64,000 bases of DNA, from the NCBI RefSeq assembly GCF_004912145.1, contig NZ_STGT01000004.1, positions 310,001-374,000 on the forward strand. Direction: 5' to 3'. The position numbers and the translations under genes are program-made. Source of the DNA: Peteryoungia rhizophila (GTDB lineage Bacteria; Pseudomonadota; Alphaproteobacteria; Rhizobiales; Rhizobiaceae). Positions 54,461-63,310 of the stretch are shown here, in pieces. Position 1 is the first letter of the stretch. Every line of letters begins with the position of its first letter. The notes beneath the pieces are model-generated. The model was given only the letters and a program-made list of their open reading frames with translations, had not been told where the DNA came from and searched no databases.

Positions 54461-55303
54461 ATGTCCAACCCCATCCTGACCGTCGAGAACATGTCGGTCG
54501 AGTTTCCTACCTTGTCGGGTGTCGTGACCGCCGTGCGCGATGTTTCCTTTTCCGTCGGACGCGAGAAGGTCGGCATCATCGGCGAGTCCGGCTCCGGCAA
54601 GAGCACGACCGGACGCGCCCTGATGAGATTGCAGCCACCGAAGGCGATCGTTCGGGCAGATCGCATGCAGTTCGAGGATATCGATCTCCTGAAGGCAAGC
54701 GAACAGGACATGCTGGCCGTGCGGGGAAGACGCATGGCGATGATCCTGCAGGACCCCAAATATTCACTCAATCCCGTGATGAGCATCGGCGAACAGATCG
54801 CCGAAACGGTGCTGCTGCACGAAAGGGTTTCCCAGCGTGCAGCCCGCGAACGTACGCTCGCGATGCTGGAGCGGGTGAAGATCCGCGATCCACAGCGTGT
54901 CTTTGACCTCTATCCGCACGAGGTATCCGGTGGAATGGGGCAACGCATCATGATCTCGATGATGCTGATCGCCTCGCCTTCGTTGATCATTGCTGATGAG
55001 CCGACATCGGCGCTAGACGTGACCGTCCGGCAGGAAGTCCTGTCAATCCTCGACGAACTTGTCGTCGAGCGCAATATCGGCCTGATCTTCATCTCGCACG
55101 ACCTTAATCTGGTCAGCAGTTTCTGTGATCGGGTCATCATCATGTATGCGGGGCGGATCGTCGAATCAATCGCAGCGTGCGACCTCAACAACGCAAAGCA
55201 TCCCTATACCCAAGGTCTGCTGAATGCGCTTCCAAGCCTTGATCGCCCCCGCGACCGGCTGGAAGTGCTGGCCCGTGACCCCGTCTGGCTGGAGGCAAAC
55301 TGA
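54461..55303 (+). CDS. ABC ATPase, DppD type (transporter A)
   Basis: 280 residues from the ATG at 54461 (an ATG at 54452 overlaps the permease stop and would add three residues). Walker A GESGSGKST, signature VSGGMGQR, Walker [13 protein letters not shown] and the C-terminal oligopeptide-transporter extension with PYTQGLLNALPSL. Overlaps the next ATPase by one base (TGATGG). Confidence 0.93.
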   Translation: MSNPILTVENMSVEFPTLSGVVTAVRDVSFSVGREKVGIIGESGSGKSTTGRALMRLQPPKAIVRADRMQFEDIDLLKASEQDMLAVRGRRMAMILQDPKYSLNPVMSIGEQIAETVLLHERVSQRAARERTLAMLERVKIRDPQRVFDLYPHEVSGGMGQRIMISMMLIASPSLIIADEPTSALDVTVRQEVLSILDELVVERNIGLIFISHDLNLVSSFCDRVIIMYAGRIVESIAACDLNNAKHPYTQGLLNALPSLDRPRDRLEVLARDPVWLEAN

Positions 55304-56067
55304 TGGCCATGATCGACATCGAAAACCTGACTGTCGCCTACGGACAAGGCGAAACGACCGTACAGATCGTCAAGGGCGTGACCTTTCAAGTCGCAGAAGG
55401 CGAGAGTTTCGGCCTTGTTGGCGAAAGCGGTTGTGGCAAATCCACGATCCTTGGCGCGCTGGCCGGACGCAACCGTCAGTGGACCGGCAACATGCGGATC
55501 GCTGGTGAAGCAATCGGTGCCCAGCGCAGCCGGGGGCAGCTCGCCCGCCAGCAGATGGTATTCCAGGACCCGTTCGGATCGATCCATCCGCGCCACACGA
55601 TCGGCCGGACATTGCTCGAGCCACTAGAGATCCACGGGATCGGCGACAGGCAGGAAAGGATCGAGAAGGCACTGACCGATGTCGGCCTGCCGCTCGCTTT
55701 TCGCTATCGCTATCCACACCAGCTGTCCGGTGGCCAGCGCCAGCGCGTTGCTATTGCCCGCGCGCTGATTCTCAAGCCACGCATTCTCCTACTGGACGAG
55801 CCGACCTCCGCACTCGACGTCTCCATCCAAGCCGAGATACTGAACCTGCTGAAAGACCTGCGCGAACGAGAGAAGCTCACCTATGTCCTGGTCAGCCACG
55901 ACCTCGCGGTAGTCGCCCATCTTTGCGACCACGTCGCTGTCATGCAACACGGGACCTTCGTCGAAATTGCCGACAGACAGCAGCTTGTCGACGGCAGGAT
56001 AGCGCATCCCTATACGCGTATGCTTCGGGACGGGAGCCGGGGATATGTGGCTGCTAAAATGCAGTAG
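55303..56067 (+). CDS. ABC ATPase, DppF type (transporter A)
   Basis: 254 residues. Walker [11 protein letters not shown]-loop [11 protein letters not shown], signature LSGGQRQR, Walker [13 protein letters not shown] and switch LVSHDLAV. Pairs with the DppD-type ATPase to power the transporter. Last gene of the operon, followed by 248 bp that hold the second GntR promoter. Confidence 0.93.
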   Translation: MAMIDIENLTVAYGQGETTVQIVKGVTFQVAEGESFGLVGESGCGKSTILGALAGRNRQWTGNMRIAGEAIGAQRSRGQLARQQMVFQDPFGSIHPRHTIGRTLLEPLEIHGIGDRQERIEKALTDVGLPLAFRYRYPHQLSGGQRQRVAIARALILKPRILLLDEPTSALDVSIQAEILNLLKDLREREKLTYVLVSHDLAVVAHLCDHVAVMQHGTFVEIADRQQLVDGRIAHPYTRMLRDGSRGYVAAKMQ

Positions 56068-56235
56068 CTCCTCGCTCCGAAAAAAATGATTGGCCATTCA
56101 TTGGAGCTTGGTGGACGGTAGCGGCAATAGGCCACGCTATGATATGGACACGAACATGCCTGTCCTTCGATAACCGGGAACAGCAAGGCCTGCATTGTGT
56201 AGACTACGGCAAAAAACACCTGTTTTGCAGCTGTA

Positions 56236-56288
56236 TAGACTTGCCACGCCCCTCTTGGCACATAGAGGCTAAATCGCTAGACTTGCCA
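56236..56288 (+). promoter_or_regulatory. Direct repeats TAGACTTGCCA before the second GntR gene
   Basis: Identical 11-mers at 56236-56246 and 56278-56288, 42 bp apart (four helical turns). The second is also the left arm of an inverted repeat CTTGCC / GGCAAG (56282-56304) that ends about 12 bp before the GntR ATG. A likely autoregulatory operator. Confidence 0.6.
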
Positions 56289-56315
56289 GACAGGTAGCGG
56301 CAAGAAGGTGGGCGA

Positions 56316-57056
56316 ATGGTAAGTGAAGCGCAAATTGCGGTCGAGCAAGGGCAATCTCTAGCTTCAATCATCAGTGCCGCTTTACGTCAGGACCTGCAAT
56401 CAGGCACTTTTCTGCCTGGAGATCGCCTGCCAAGCGAAAGCTCACTGACCCGGCAGTATTCCGTCAGCCGGACGGTCGTGCGGGAAGCCATTGCCATCTT
56501 GCGTGCCGACGGCCTCGTCGAGGCGAGAAAAGGTGCCGGCGTTTTCGCTCTGGCTGCGAAGCAGGCTCCAGAGCGGCCGTTCAACGATCTAGCCACACAG
56601 CGCATCTCCTCGGTCATTGAACTTCTGGAACTTCGGACAGTCTTTGAAGTCGAGTCGGCTGCTCTTGCGGCATTGCGGCGCTCGGCGATGCAGATCGAGG
56701 AAATCCTCGATGCTCATCGGACGGTTGGCCAGTGTTTGCAAGAAGGAGCCCCGACACGCGATGCGGATTTCAAGCTGCATTTTGCTATAGCGGAAGCGAC
56801 CCAGAACCGGCGCTTCCCGGAATTTCTGCAGTTGATCCGAACGGGCATCATCCCGCGGGGAGATTTGCAGGGCGAGGCTCCGGGCGCACGCCCAAAAGAT
56901 TATAATCTCCACCTGCAGGAAGAGCACGGTCGTATCGTCGATGCGATTATCGAAGGTGATGCTGATGCGGCGCGCGCCCACATGAAGGCCCATTTGCGCG
57001 GTAGTCTTGAGCGCTATAAGGCGCTTCTGCGACATCAACGCTCGGATCCAGCCTAG
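56316..57056 (+). CDS. GntR-family regulator, FadR subfamily
   Basis: 246 residues. Winged helix PSESSLTRQYSVSRTVVREA (near 35-54), then an FCD domain with the metal-ligand motifs DADFKLHFAIA and EEHGRIVDAI. Ribosome site AAGAAGGTGG. It lies between transporters A and B on the same strand and may govern B, or both. Confidence 0.9.
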   Translation: MVSEAQIAVEQGQSLASIISAALRQDLQSGTFLPGDRLPSESSLTRQYSVSRTVVREAIAILRADGLVEARKGAGVFALAAKQAPERPFNDLATQRISSVIELLELRTVFEVESAALAALRRSAMQIEEILDAHRTVGQCLQEGAPTRDADFKLHFAIAEATQNRRFPEFLQLIRTGIIPRGDLQGEAPGARPKDYNLHLQEEHGRIVDAIIEGDADAARAHMKAHLRGSLERYKALLRHQRSDPA

Positions 57057-57283
57057 CCCCCCATAGAGAGCTGGTAGAAAATTCTAGGCCGCGCCGCGAC
57101 GATATCGCGTTGGTGCCGAGTGTATCAAACCCACTGAAGCCGACTGCGCCGGCAGAGTTGCTTCGTCGGCCCGGGCTTCCTGCGGGCTTGACACTCCAAT
57201 ACACGTGTGACAGGTTTGTGGTAGTTGTCAGACAGGATGGGAGCCTGTCCCCACGCTTTCGAGCGTTCGATGTTGGAGGATCC

Positions 57284-58306
57284 ATGTCAGTCAAACGCCT
57301 GCAACTTGCCGGTCTTATCGGGCAGTTGGGCAGCATAGCCGTCACGCTTCTCGGCCTGTTGATGCTGACCTTTTTCATCGGACGGCTGATGCCGGCCGAT
57401 CCAGTCCGCGCGATCGTCGGCGAAGATGCCACACCAGAGACCTATGAGCAGGTCTATCGCTCGCTCGGACTCGACCGGCCCGTCTACGAACAATTCATCT
57501 ATTTTCTAGGAGATATCGTCACTGGCGATTTCGGCACATCAATTCGCACGGGCCAGCCGGTCATCGAGGATATCCTTCATGTCATGCCGGCAACCATCGA
57601 GCTTGCCACCTTTGCCATCATCATTGGCGCGACTTTAGGCGTGACGATGGGCGTGGTCGCTGCGGTCAACAAGGATCGCTGGCCAGATCATCTCGTGCGC
57701 GTGTTCAGCCTCTTCGGCCATTCCATGCCAATTTTCTGGACTGGCATGATCGCGCTCATCATCTTCTATGCCCATCTTGGCCTTGTCGGGGGCAGTGGAC
57801 GGATGGACCAGTTCTATATCGGTCTCGTCGAGGAGCGAACAGGCTTCCTGTTGGTCGATAGCCTCATGGCTGGCGAGATGGAGGTTTTCTGGTCGGCTCT
57901 CAACCATCTGATCCTGCCGGCCGCCCTGCTCGGCTATTCTTCCTCCGCCTATATCACCCGCATGACCCGCAGCTTCATGCTGGACCAGCTGGGCCAGGAA
58001 TATGTGACCACGGCACGGGTCAAAGGACTGTCGCAGAACCAGACGATCTGGCGGCACGCCTTCGGAAACATCCGGGTGCAGCTGGTGACGATCATTGCGC
58101 TGGCCTATGGCTCGCTGCTGGAGGGCGCTGTCCTGATCGAGACAGTCTTTGCCTGGCCAGGCTTTGGCCAATACCTGACGAGCAACCTGATCATTGGCGA
58201 CATGAATGCCGTGATGACCTGCGTGCTGATCGTCGGTTTCATCTTTATCGGGCTCAACCTTCTGTCCGACATCCTTTATCGCATCTTTGACCCCAGGACA
58301 CGCTGA
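57284..58306 (+). CDS. ABC permease, DppB type (transporter B)
   Basis: 340 residues from the ATG at 57284 with GGAGGATCC; an upstream frame part has no likeness. Features FFIGRLMPADPVRAIVG and EAA-loop GQEYVTTARVKGLSQ. Overlaps the next permease by one base. Paralogue of 52478-53539. Confidence 0.92.
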   Translation: MSVKRLQLAGLIGQLGSIAVTLLGLLMLTFFIGRLMPADPVRAIVGEDATPETYEQVYRSLGLDRPVYEQFIYFLGDIVTGDFGTSIRTGQPVIEDILHVMPATIELATFAIIIGATLGVTMGVVAAVNKDRWPDHLVRVFSLFGHSMPIFWTGMIALIIFYAHLGLVGGSGRMDQFYIGLVEERTGFLLVDSLMAGEMEVFWSALNHLILPAALLGYSSSAYITRMTRSFMLDQLGQEYVTTARVKGLSQNQTIWRHAFGNIRVQLVTIIALAYGSLLEGAVLIETVFAWPGFGQYLTSNLIIGDMNAVMTCVLIVGFIFIGLNLLSDILYRIFDPRTR

Positions 58307-59190
58307 TGGCAGCCAAGACGCACCAACAAAACCTGCCGGGATGGTTGCTCGCGCTGAAGAACATCATTGCCTTCCTGCTGCGTAGCCCAACCTCGGCATT
58401 CGGACTGGCCGTCCTTGCAGTTCTCGTCCTCACGGCGCTCTTCGCCCCGCTGATTGCCACGCATGATCCCTATGTGCAGGCGCTCGGCAATGTGCTGCAG
58501 CCGCCGGGGGAAGAGCATTTGTTCGGCACCGACGAGCTGGGTCGCGATATCTTCAGCCGACTGGTCTATGGCGCGCGCATCACGCTCACCATCATCTTTC
58601 TGGTTTCGATTGTCGTTGGACCGATCGGACTGATCATCGGCACCTCTGCCGGCTATCTCGGCGGCCGCTTCGATACGGTGATGATGCGCATCACCGATAT
58701 CTTCCTCTCCTTTCCGAGCCTCATCCTCTCGCTTGCCTTTGTCGCAGCCCTTGGCCCGAGTCTGAACAATGCAATTATCGCGATTGCGCTCACCTCATGG
58801 CCGCCGATCGCCCGTCTGGCGCGTGCCGAGGCCATGACGTTCCGCAATGCGGACTATATCGCTGCGGCGCGTCTTCAGGGCGCCTCGACCAGCCGCATCA
58901 TCGTCAAGTCGATCATGCCAATGTGTCTGCCGTCGGTCCTTATCCGTCTGACGCTGAACATGGCGACGGTCATCCTGACCGCAGCCGGCCTCGGCTTCCT
59001 TGGCCTTGGCGCCCAGCCGCCGATGCCAGAATGGGGTGCGATGACCGCGACCGGCCGGCGCTACATGCTGGATAGCTGGTGGCTGGTCACCTTCCCTGGC
59101 ATTTCCATTCTTTCGGTCAGCCTCGCTTTCAACCTGCTGGGTGATGGCCTGCGCGACGCGCTCGATCCCAAGCAGATGAACCGGAGGTAA
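58306..59190 (+). CDS. ABC permease, DppC type (transporter B)
   Basis: 294 residues; FGTDELGRDIFSRLVYGAR and GLGFLGLGAQPPMPEWG. Very like the transporter A partner; both have TFRNADYIAAARLQGA-type EAA loops. Four bases separate it from the ATPase. Confidence 0.93.
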   Translation: MAAKTHQQNLPGWLLALKNIIAFLLRSPTSAFGLAVLAVLVLTALFAPLIATHDPYVQALGNVLQPPGEEHLFGTDELGRDIFSRLVYGARITLTIIFLVSIVVGPIGLIIGTSAGYLGGRFDTVMMRITDIFLSFPSLILSLAFVAALGPSLNNAIIAIALTSWPPIARLARAEAMTFRNADYIAAARLQGASTSRIIVKSIMPMCLPSVLIRLTLNMATVILTAAGLGFLGLGAQPPMPEWGAMTATGRRYMLDSWWLVTFPGISILSVSLAFNLLGDGLRDALDPKQMNRR

Positions 59191-59194
59191 GGCG

Positions 59195-60031
59195 ATGGAA
59201 AAGACCATTCTCGACGTCCAGAACCTGCGGATCCGATATGGCGGCTCACCGGTCGAGGCCGTGCGGGGCGTGTCCTTCACGCTTGGCTGCGAGCGTCTGG
59301 GCATTGTCGGCGAATCCGGCTCCGGCAAGTCCACTGTCGGCCGGGCCCTGCTGCGGCTCCTGCCGGGCGCGACGATCACGGCCGATACACTGCAGTTCGA
59401 GGAGCTGGACCTTTTGTCGCTCTCCGAGAAGGAGATGCTGAGGGTGCGTGGCCGGCGCATGTCGATGATCCTGCAGGATCCTAAATTCTCGCTCAATCCC
59501 ATTCGCCGTGTCGGTGATCAGGTCGCGGAAACCTATCTGCGGCACTTCAAATGCAGCCGGAGCGAGGCCCATGACAAGGCGATCGCCATGCTGGAGGCGG
59601 TGAAGATCCGTGATGCAGAGCGTGTGTTCAAGCAGTATCCGCACGAAATCTCCGGCGGCATGGGTCAGCGCGTGATGATTGCCATGATGCTACTTGCCGA
59701 TCCAGATCTGGTCATCGCCGACGAGCCGACCTCGGCGCTCGACGTGACCGTCCGGCTGCAGGTGCTCAACATTCTCGATAGCCTGGTCCGGGACAGGGGC
59801 ATTGGCCTGATCATGATCAGCCATGACCTCAATCTGGTGCGCAATTTCTGTGACCGTGTTCTGATCATGTATGCCGGCAAGGTAGTGGAAATGCTCAAAG
59901 CCAGCGAGCTGGACCAGGCTGAGCACCCTTATACACGCGGCCTCCTGGCCGCCCAGCCGCGTATCGGTGGCACCCGCCAGCCGCTTGCCGTGCTGGATCG
60001 CAAGCCCGAATGGCTGGAGGAGAAGGCCTGA
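59195..60031 (+). CDS. ABC ATPase, DppD type (transporter B)
   Basis: 278 residues. [45 protein letters not shown]. One-base overlap with the last ATPase. Close paralogue of the 54461 gene. Confidence 0.93.
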   Translation: MEKTILDVQNLRIRYGGSPVEAVRGVSFTLGCERLGIVGESGSGKSTVGRALLRLLPGATITADTLQFEELDLLSLSEKEMLRVRGRRMSMILQDPKFSLNPIRRVGDQVAETYLRHFKCSRSEAHDKAIAMLEAVKIRDAERVFKQYPHEISGGMGQRVMIAMMLLADPDLVIADEPTSALDVTVRLQVLNILDSLVRDRGIGLIMISHDLNLVRNFCDRVLIMYAGKVVEMLKASELDQAEHPYTRGLLAAQPRIGGTRQPLAVLDRKPEWLEEKA

Positions 60032-60792
60032 TGTCTGTTTCGGTCGAGGTTCGCGATCTCTCCATCGTCTTCGGAGCGGGCCCTTCTGCTGTGAAGGTGT
60101 TGCCTGGTGTTTCCTTCAGCGTGCAGGCCGGAGAGTGTTTCGCGCTTGTTGGAGAGTCCGGCTCCGGTAAATCTACGGTGCTACGCTGCATGTCGATGCT
60201 GACGGATTTCTGGAAGGGCGAGGTGTTGATCGACGGGCAGTCGGTACGCGACATCCCCCTGATTGAAAGGTGCCGTACTCTGCAGATGGTGTTTCAGGAT
60301 CCTTATGGCTCCCTCCATCCCCGCCAGTCCGTGCGCACCGTGCTGAATGAACCGCTCGTCATTCACAAACTGGATGACCGGGAGGGGCGGATGCGCCGCG
60401 CGATCACCGATGTCGGCCTGCCGGTCTCCTTCCTTGACCGTTTTCCGCATCAGCTATCTGGCGGACAACGCCAGCGCGTTGCGATCGCACGCGCCTTGAT
60501 CCTGGAGCCTTCCTTGCTGCTGCTCGATGAGCCGACCTCTGCGCTCGACGTCTCGGTGCAGGCGGAAATTCTCAATTTGCTGCAGAGGTTGCGCGAAGAG
60601 CGCGGCTTTACCTACATCATGGTGACCCACGATCTCGCAGTGGTCGATCATATGTGCGACCGGTTTGCGGTGATGTTGCGCGGTGAGGTGACCGAGATCC
60701 TGCCGCATGAGGCCATTGCCACCAATGGTGCAACTCATCCTTACGCGCTTGAACTGATCGGCGCGTCATTGGAATATGAAGGTATTCGCTGA
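60031..60792 (+). CDS. ABC ATPase, DppF type (transporter B)
   Basis: 253 residues from the ATG at 60031 (TGATG overlap). [40 protein letters not shown]. Last gene of operon B; a strong terminator follows. This operon lacks a binding protein in line: the one at 60995-62593 on the opposite strand is the probable partner. Confidence 0.93.
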   Translation: MSVSVEVRDLSIVFGAGPSAVKVLPGVSFSVQAGECFALVGESGSGKSTVLRCMSMLTDFWKGEVLIDGQSVRDIPLIERCRTLQMVFQDPYGSLHPRQSVRTVLNEPLVIHKLDDREGRMRRAITDVGLPVSFLDRFPHQLSGGQRQRVAIARALILEPSLLLLDEPTSALDVSVQAEILNLLQRLREERGFTYIMVTHDLAVVDHMCDRFAVMLRGEVTEILPHEAIATNGATHPYALELIGASLEYEGIR

Positions 60793-60824
60793 GCCCTGCC
60801 CTCCCCTTTCGAGACAGCTTTCAC

Positions 60825-60845
60825 AACCCGGCCCAAAGCCGGGTT
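60825..60845 (+). terminator. Terminator of ABC transporter B operon
   Basis: AACCCGGC / GCCGGGTT stem of 8 bp with a 5-nt loop, then TTCTTATT, 32 bp after the last stop. Confidence 0.8.
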
Positions 60846-60893
60846 TCTTATTGCCTATGGGATGAGGCGAGGCGAGCAGATCGGAAGAAAAGA

Positions 60894-60917
60894 GAGGCGC
60901 GTGTTGCCACGCGCCTC
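60894..60917 (-). terminator. Terminator of the inverted binding-protein gene
   Basis: Perfect 10-bp stem GAGGCGCGTG / CACGCGCCTC with a 4-nt loop; on the minus strand it is followed by TCTCTTTTCTT, giving an intrinsic terminator 77 bp beyond the stop at 60995. Confidence 0.85.
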
Positions 60918-60994
60918 AAGGTCCTTGGGAGGAATTTGAGTCTCGTCCTGAGCGCCTCATGGGTGGACGCTGCGCTCAGGAACATTGCACTGGA

Positions 60995-62593
60995 TCAACG
61001 GTCCTTTGTGATGCCTTCGAAGCGCGACAGCCAGGGGCTGACGATCATGCCTTCGACATCGCTGCGATAGGCTGCGGTGTCGACGACTTCCGAGAAGGGC
61101 TGAATAGGCATAACAATTTCGTCCATATACGCTTGCAGCTCTTCATAGAGTTTGGTCTGCTTGGCCGCATCGCGCTCCACGAGTGCCGTCTCTATCATCT
61201 CGTTCAGCTTTTCATCCTGGAAGCTCGTGCGCCAGGTCTGATAGTTCGTCAGCTTGGCCTCATCCGAATTGTCGGGATTATAGGCCATAGGGCGCAGGTT
61301 GTTGTCCGGATGCGGTTGCTGGCCGCCACCGCCGCGACCGACGAGAAGCTCGAACTTGCGCTCACGCATGGCGCCATAGATCTGATCCCCGGAACCGCTT
61401 ATAATTTCGGCCTTGATGCCGGCTTGGCCAAGCGTGTTCTGAATAGCAGTTGCCGCCTTCAGGAACGGATCCTCGGAAAGCACGCGCAACGTGGTCTCAA
61501 AGCCGTTCGGGAAGCCTGCTTCGGCCAAGAGAGACTTGGCCTTCTCCACATCGAGCGTATAGCCCTGATCCGGCAGAGAACCCATGACGCCCGTGCTCAG
61601 CGACCGCTGATGCAGTTTGCCGTAGAAAGGCATGACGGCTTCGTCGAGACCCTTGTAGTCGATGAGGTAACGAAGGGCTTCGCGCACTTGCTTGTTGGCG
61701 AAACGCTCGTCCTTCATCGACACAGCCAGGTAGTAGAAACCGGATCCCGGCACGGATGCGATCTCGATCGCCTCATCGCTTTCCAGCGCCTTGAGATCCG
61801 GTGCCTGCAGTGAATAGGCCACGTCTATGTCGCCCTTTTCGATCATAAGGCGTTGCGACTGCGATTCTGGCAGGTGGCGCATAAGAACGCGGCGCATTGC
61901 CGGTGCCTGGCCCCAATATTCGTTATTCCGCGTCAGGATGATAAACTCGTTCGACTTCCACTGCGTCAGGGTAAAAGGGCCTGAGCCGGCGGAGTTTGTG
62001 GTAAGCCATGCGGCACCGAGATCGCCGTCCGTCTCGTTCTCAAGGGCCACCTTGCTGTCGATGATCGAGCCTGGACCATTCTGAGCCAGGATCATCAGCA
62101 GCAGCTTTGGGTCATCAGCGCCGGGCAGGTTGAGAACGAAAGTGTGCTCGTCCTCGGCGACAAAGTGCTTGTCAGCGGCTTCTAGCGTGAAGCCACGGGT
62201 CTTCAGGAAGGATGACTGGGCAAGATTGCGAGTCAGCAAACGCTTCAGGCTCCACGCCACATCCTGGGCAGTGACCGAATTGCCGGATGCGAACTTCACA
62301 TCCTTGCGAAGGTTAAAGCGGATCGACATTCGGTCTTCCGCAATCTCCCATGTCTCGGCGAGGCGAGGCTGCAGGCTTCGATCTTCGGGGGAAAGTATGA
62401 CGAGGGTATCATAGACATTGTTCAGAACCTGAACCGTCTCGCGCCCGGTAATCGCTGCGGGATCAAGCGTCAGGATATTGCTCAAGGTGGTGGCGACCAC
62501 AAGCTGATCCTTTGGCGTCTCGGCAAGGCTTGACAGTGGCGAGACGCCAGACAGAAGCGCTGCAATCGCTACGGATAAAAAAAACCTCTTCAT
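60995..62593 (-). CDS. ABC transporter substrate-binding protein, family 5 (transporter B)
   Basis: 532 residues from the ATG at 62593 (GGGAGGAAGC). Signal peptide to about residue 23 (PLSSLA). Mature start ETPKDQLVVATTLSNILTLDP parallels the first binding protein, and MRRVLMRHLPESQSQRLMIE is shared; a Gly-rich VGRGGGGQQPHPDNN loop distinguishes it. It reads against operon B, with both terminators in between. The reversed orientation of one gene in an otherwise duplicated block suggests an inversion. Confidence 0.92.
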   Translation of the reverse strand: MKRFFLSVAIAALLSGVSPLSSLAETPKDQLVVATTLSNILTLDPAAITGRETVQVLNNVYDTLVILSPEDRSLQPRLAETWEIAEDRMSIRFNLRKDVKFASGNSVTAQDVAWSLKRLLTRNLAQSSFLKTRGFTLEAADKHFVAEDEHTFVLNLPGADDPKLLLMILAQNGPGSIIDSKVALENETDGDLGAAWLTTNSAGSGPFTLTQWKSNEFIILTRNNEYWGQAPAMRRVLMRHLPESQSQRLMIEKGDIDVAYSLQAPDLKALESDEAIEIASVPGSGFYYLAVSMKDERFANKQVREALRYLIDYKGLDEAVMPFYGKLHQRSLSTGVMGSLPDQGYTLDVEKAKSLLAEAGFPNGFETTLRVLSEDPFLKAATAIQNTLGQAGIKAEIISGSGDQIYGAMRERKFELLVGRGGGGQQPHPDNNLRPMAYNPDNSDEAKLTNYQTWRTSFQDEKLNEMIETALVERDAAKQTKLYEELQAYMDEIVMPIQPFSEVVDTAAYRSDVEGMIVSPWLSRFEGITKDR

Positions 62594-62638
62594 GCTTCCT
62601 CCCTTTCGGCCCCACTCCATTGTGGCGACCTTTGACGT

Positions 62639-63304
62639 TTAGATACGGCAATGCTCCTCCACGAGCAGCGCCGTATCAGCGAGTATGCTGCGGACAGGCG
62701 CGACGAGCGCCTGCCCTATGGCACGGGTTGCCTCAGCGCTCAGATGCACCCCATCGATGGGCGAAGCTGTGGCGACTGTTCCCGCGTCGAAAAATTCGGC
62801 GCTGACTTCCGTGGCAAGCTGGCGAAAAAGAGGCGAGAGACGCTCAGATTCGGATATCCGGCGGCCAGCGGCCGGTAAGTCTTGCGGGCCGGCGACGCAA
62901 GCTGGCGGCGCAACGATCATCAGGCGTGGAACGGCCGGGCGGGGTTTGTAGGGAAATGTCTCGATTATCTGCGCCAGCCGCCGCATGCCAGAGACAGCCG
63001 GCTCGGCCTGTCCGCCATGGCTCGGCTTAATGTCATTGGTGCCGAGCATGATGACGACCAGATCAAGAGGCATGTGGCTGCCCAAGGCAACCAGAAGTGC
63101 CTTTGCGCCATTGCGGCAGGCCGGTCCTGTATGGTCGTCATAGCAGGTGGTGCGCCCGCCGAGCCCATCGCCGATCACCCTTGCGGCGCCGAAGAGCCCC
63201 GCCTCCAGCACCTCTGGCCAGCGAAACTCCGGCGGATGCCGCAATCCTGTCGCAGGATCAGCGCCCCAAGTCAGGCTGTCACCAAATGCGAGGACCGTCT
63301 TCAT
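62639..63304 (-). CDS. SGNH/GDSL hydrolase
   Basis: 221 residues. Catalytic motifs: AFGDSLTWG (Ser in block I), LGGRTT (Gly in block II), IMLGTNDIKPSHGG (Asn in block III) and the DGVHLSAEATRAIGQ (Asp, His in block V). Similar to arylesterase or acetyl-hydrolases of the TesA type. No signal peptide, so it acts in the cytoplasm, perhaps removing an acyl or lactone group from an imported compound. Only 6 bp separate it from the upstream enolase-superfamily gene. Confidence 0.9.
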   Translation of the reverse strand: MKTVLAFGDSLTWGADPATGLRHPPEFRWPEVLEAGLFGAARVIGDGLGGRTTCYDDHTGPACRNGAKALLVALGSHMPLDLVVIMLGTNDIKPSHGGQAEPAVSGMRRLAQIIETFPYKPRPAVPRLMIVAPPACVAGPQDLPAAGRRISESERLSPLFRQLATEVSAEFFDAGTVATASPIDGVHLSAEATRAIGQALVAPVRSILADTALLVEEHCRI

Positions 63305-63310
63305 CGCGCG

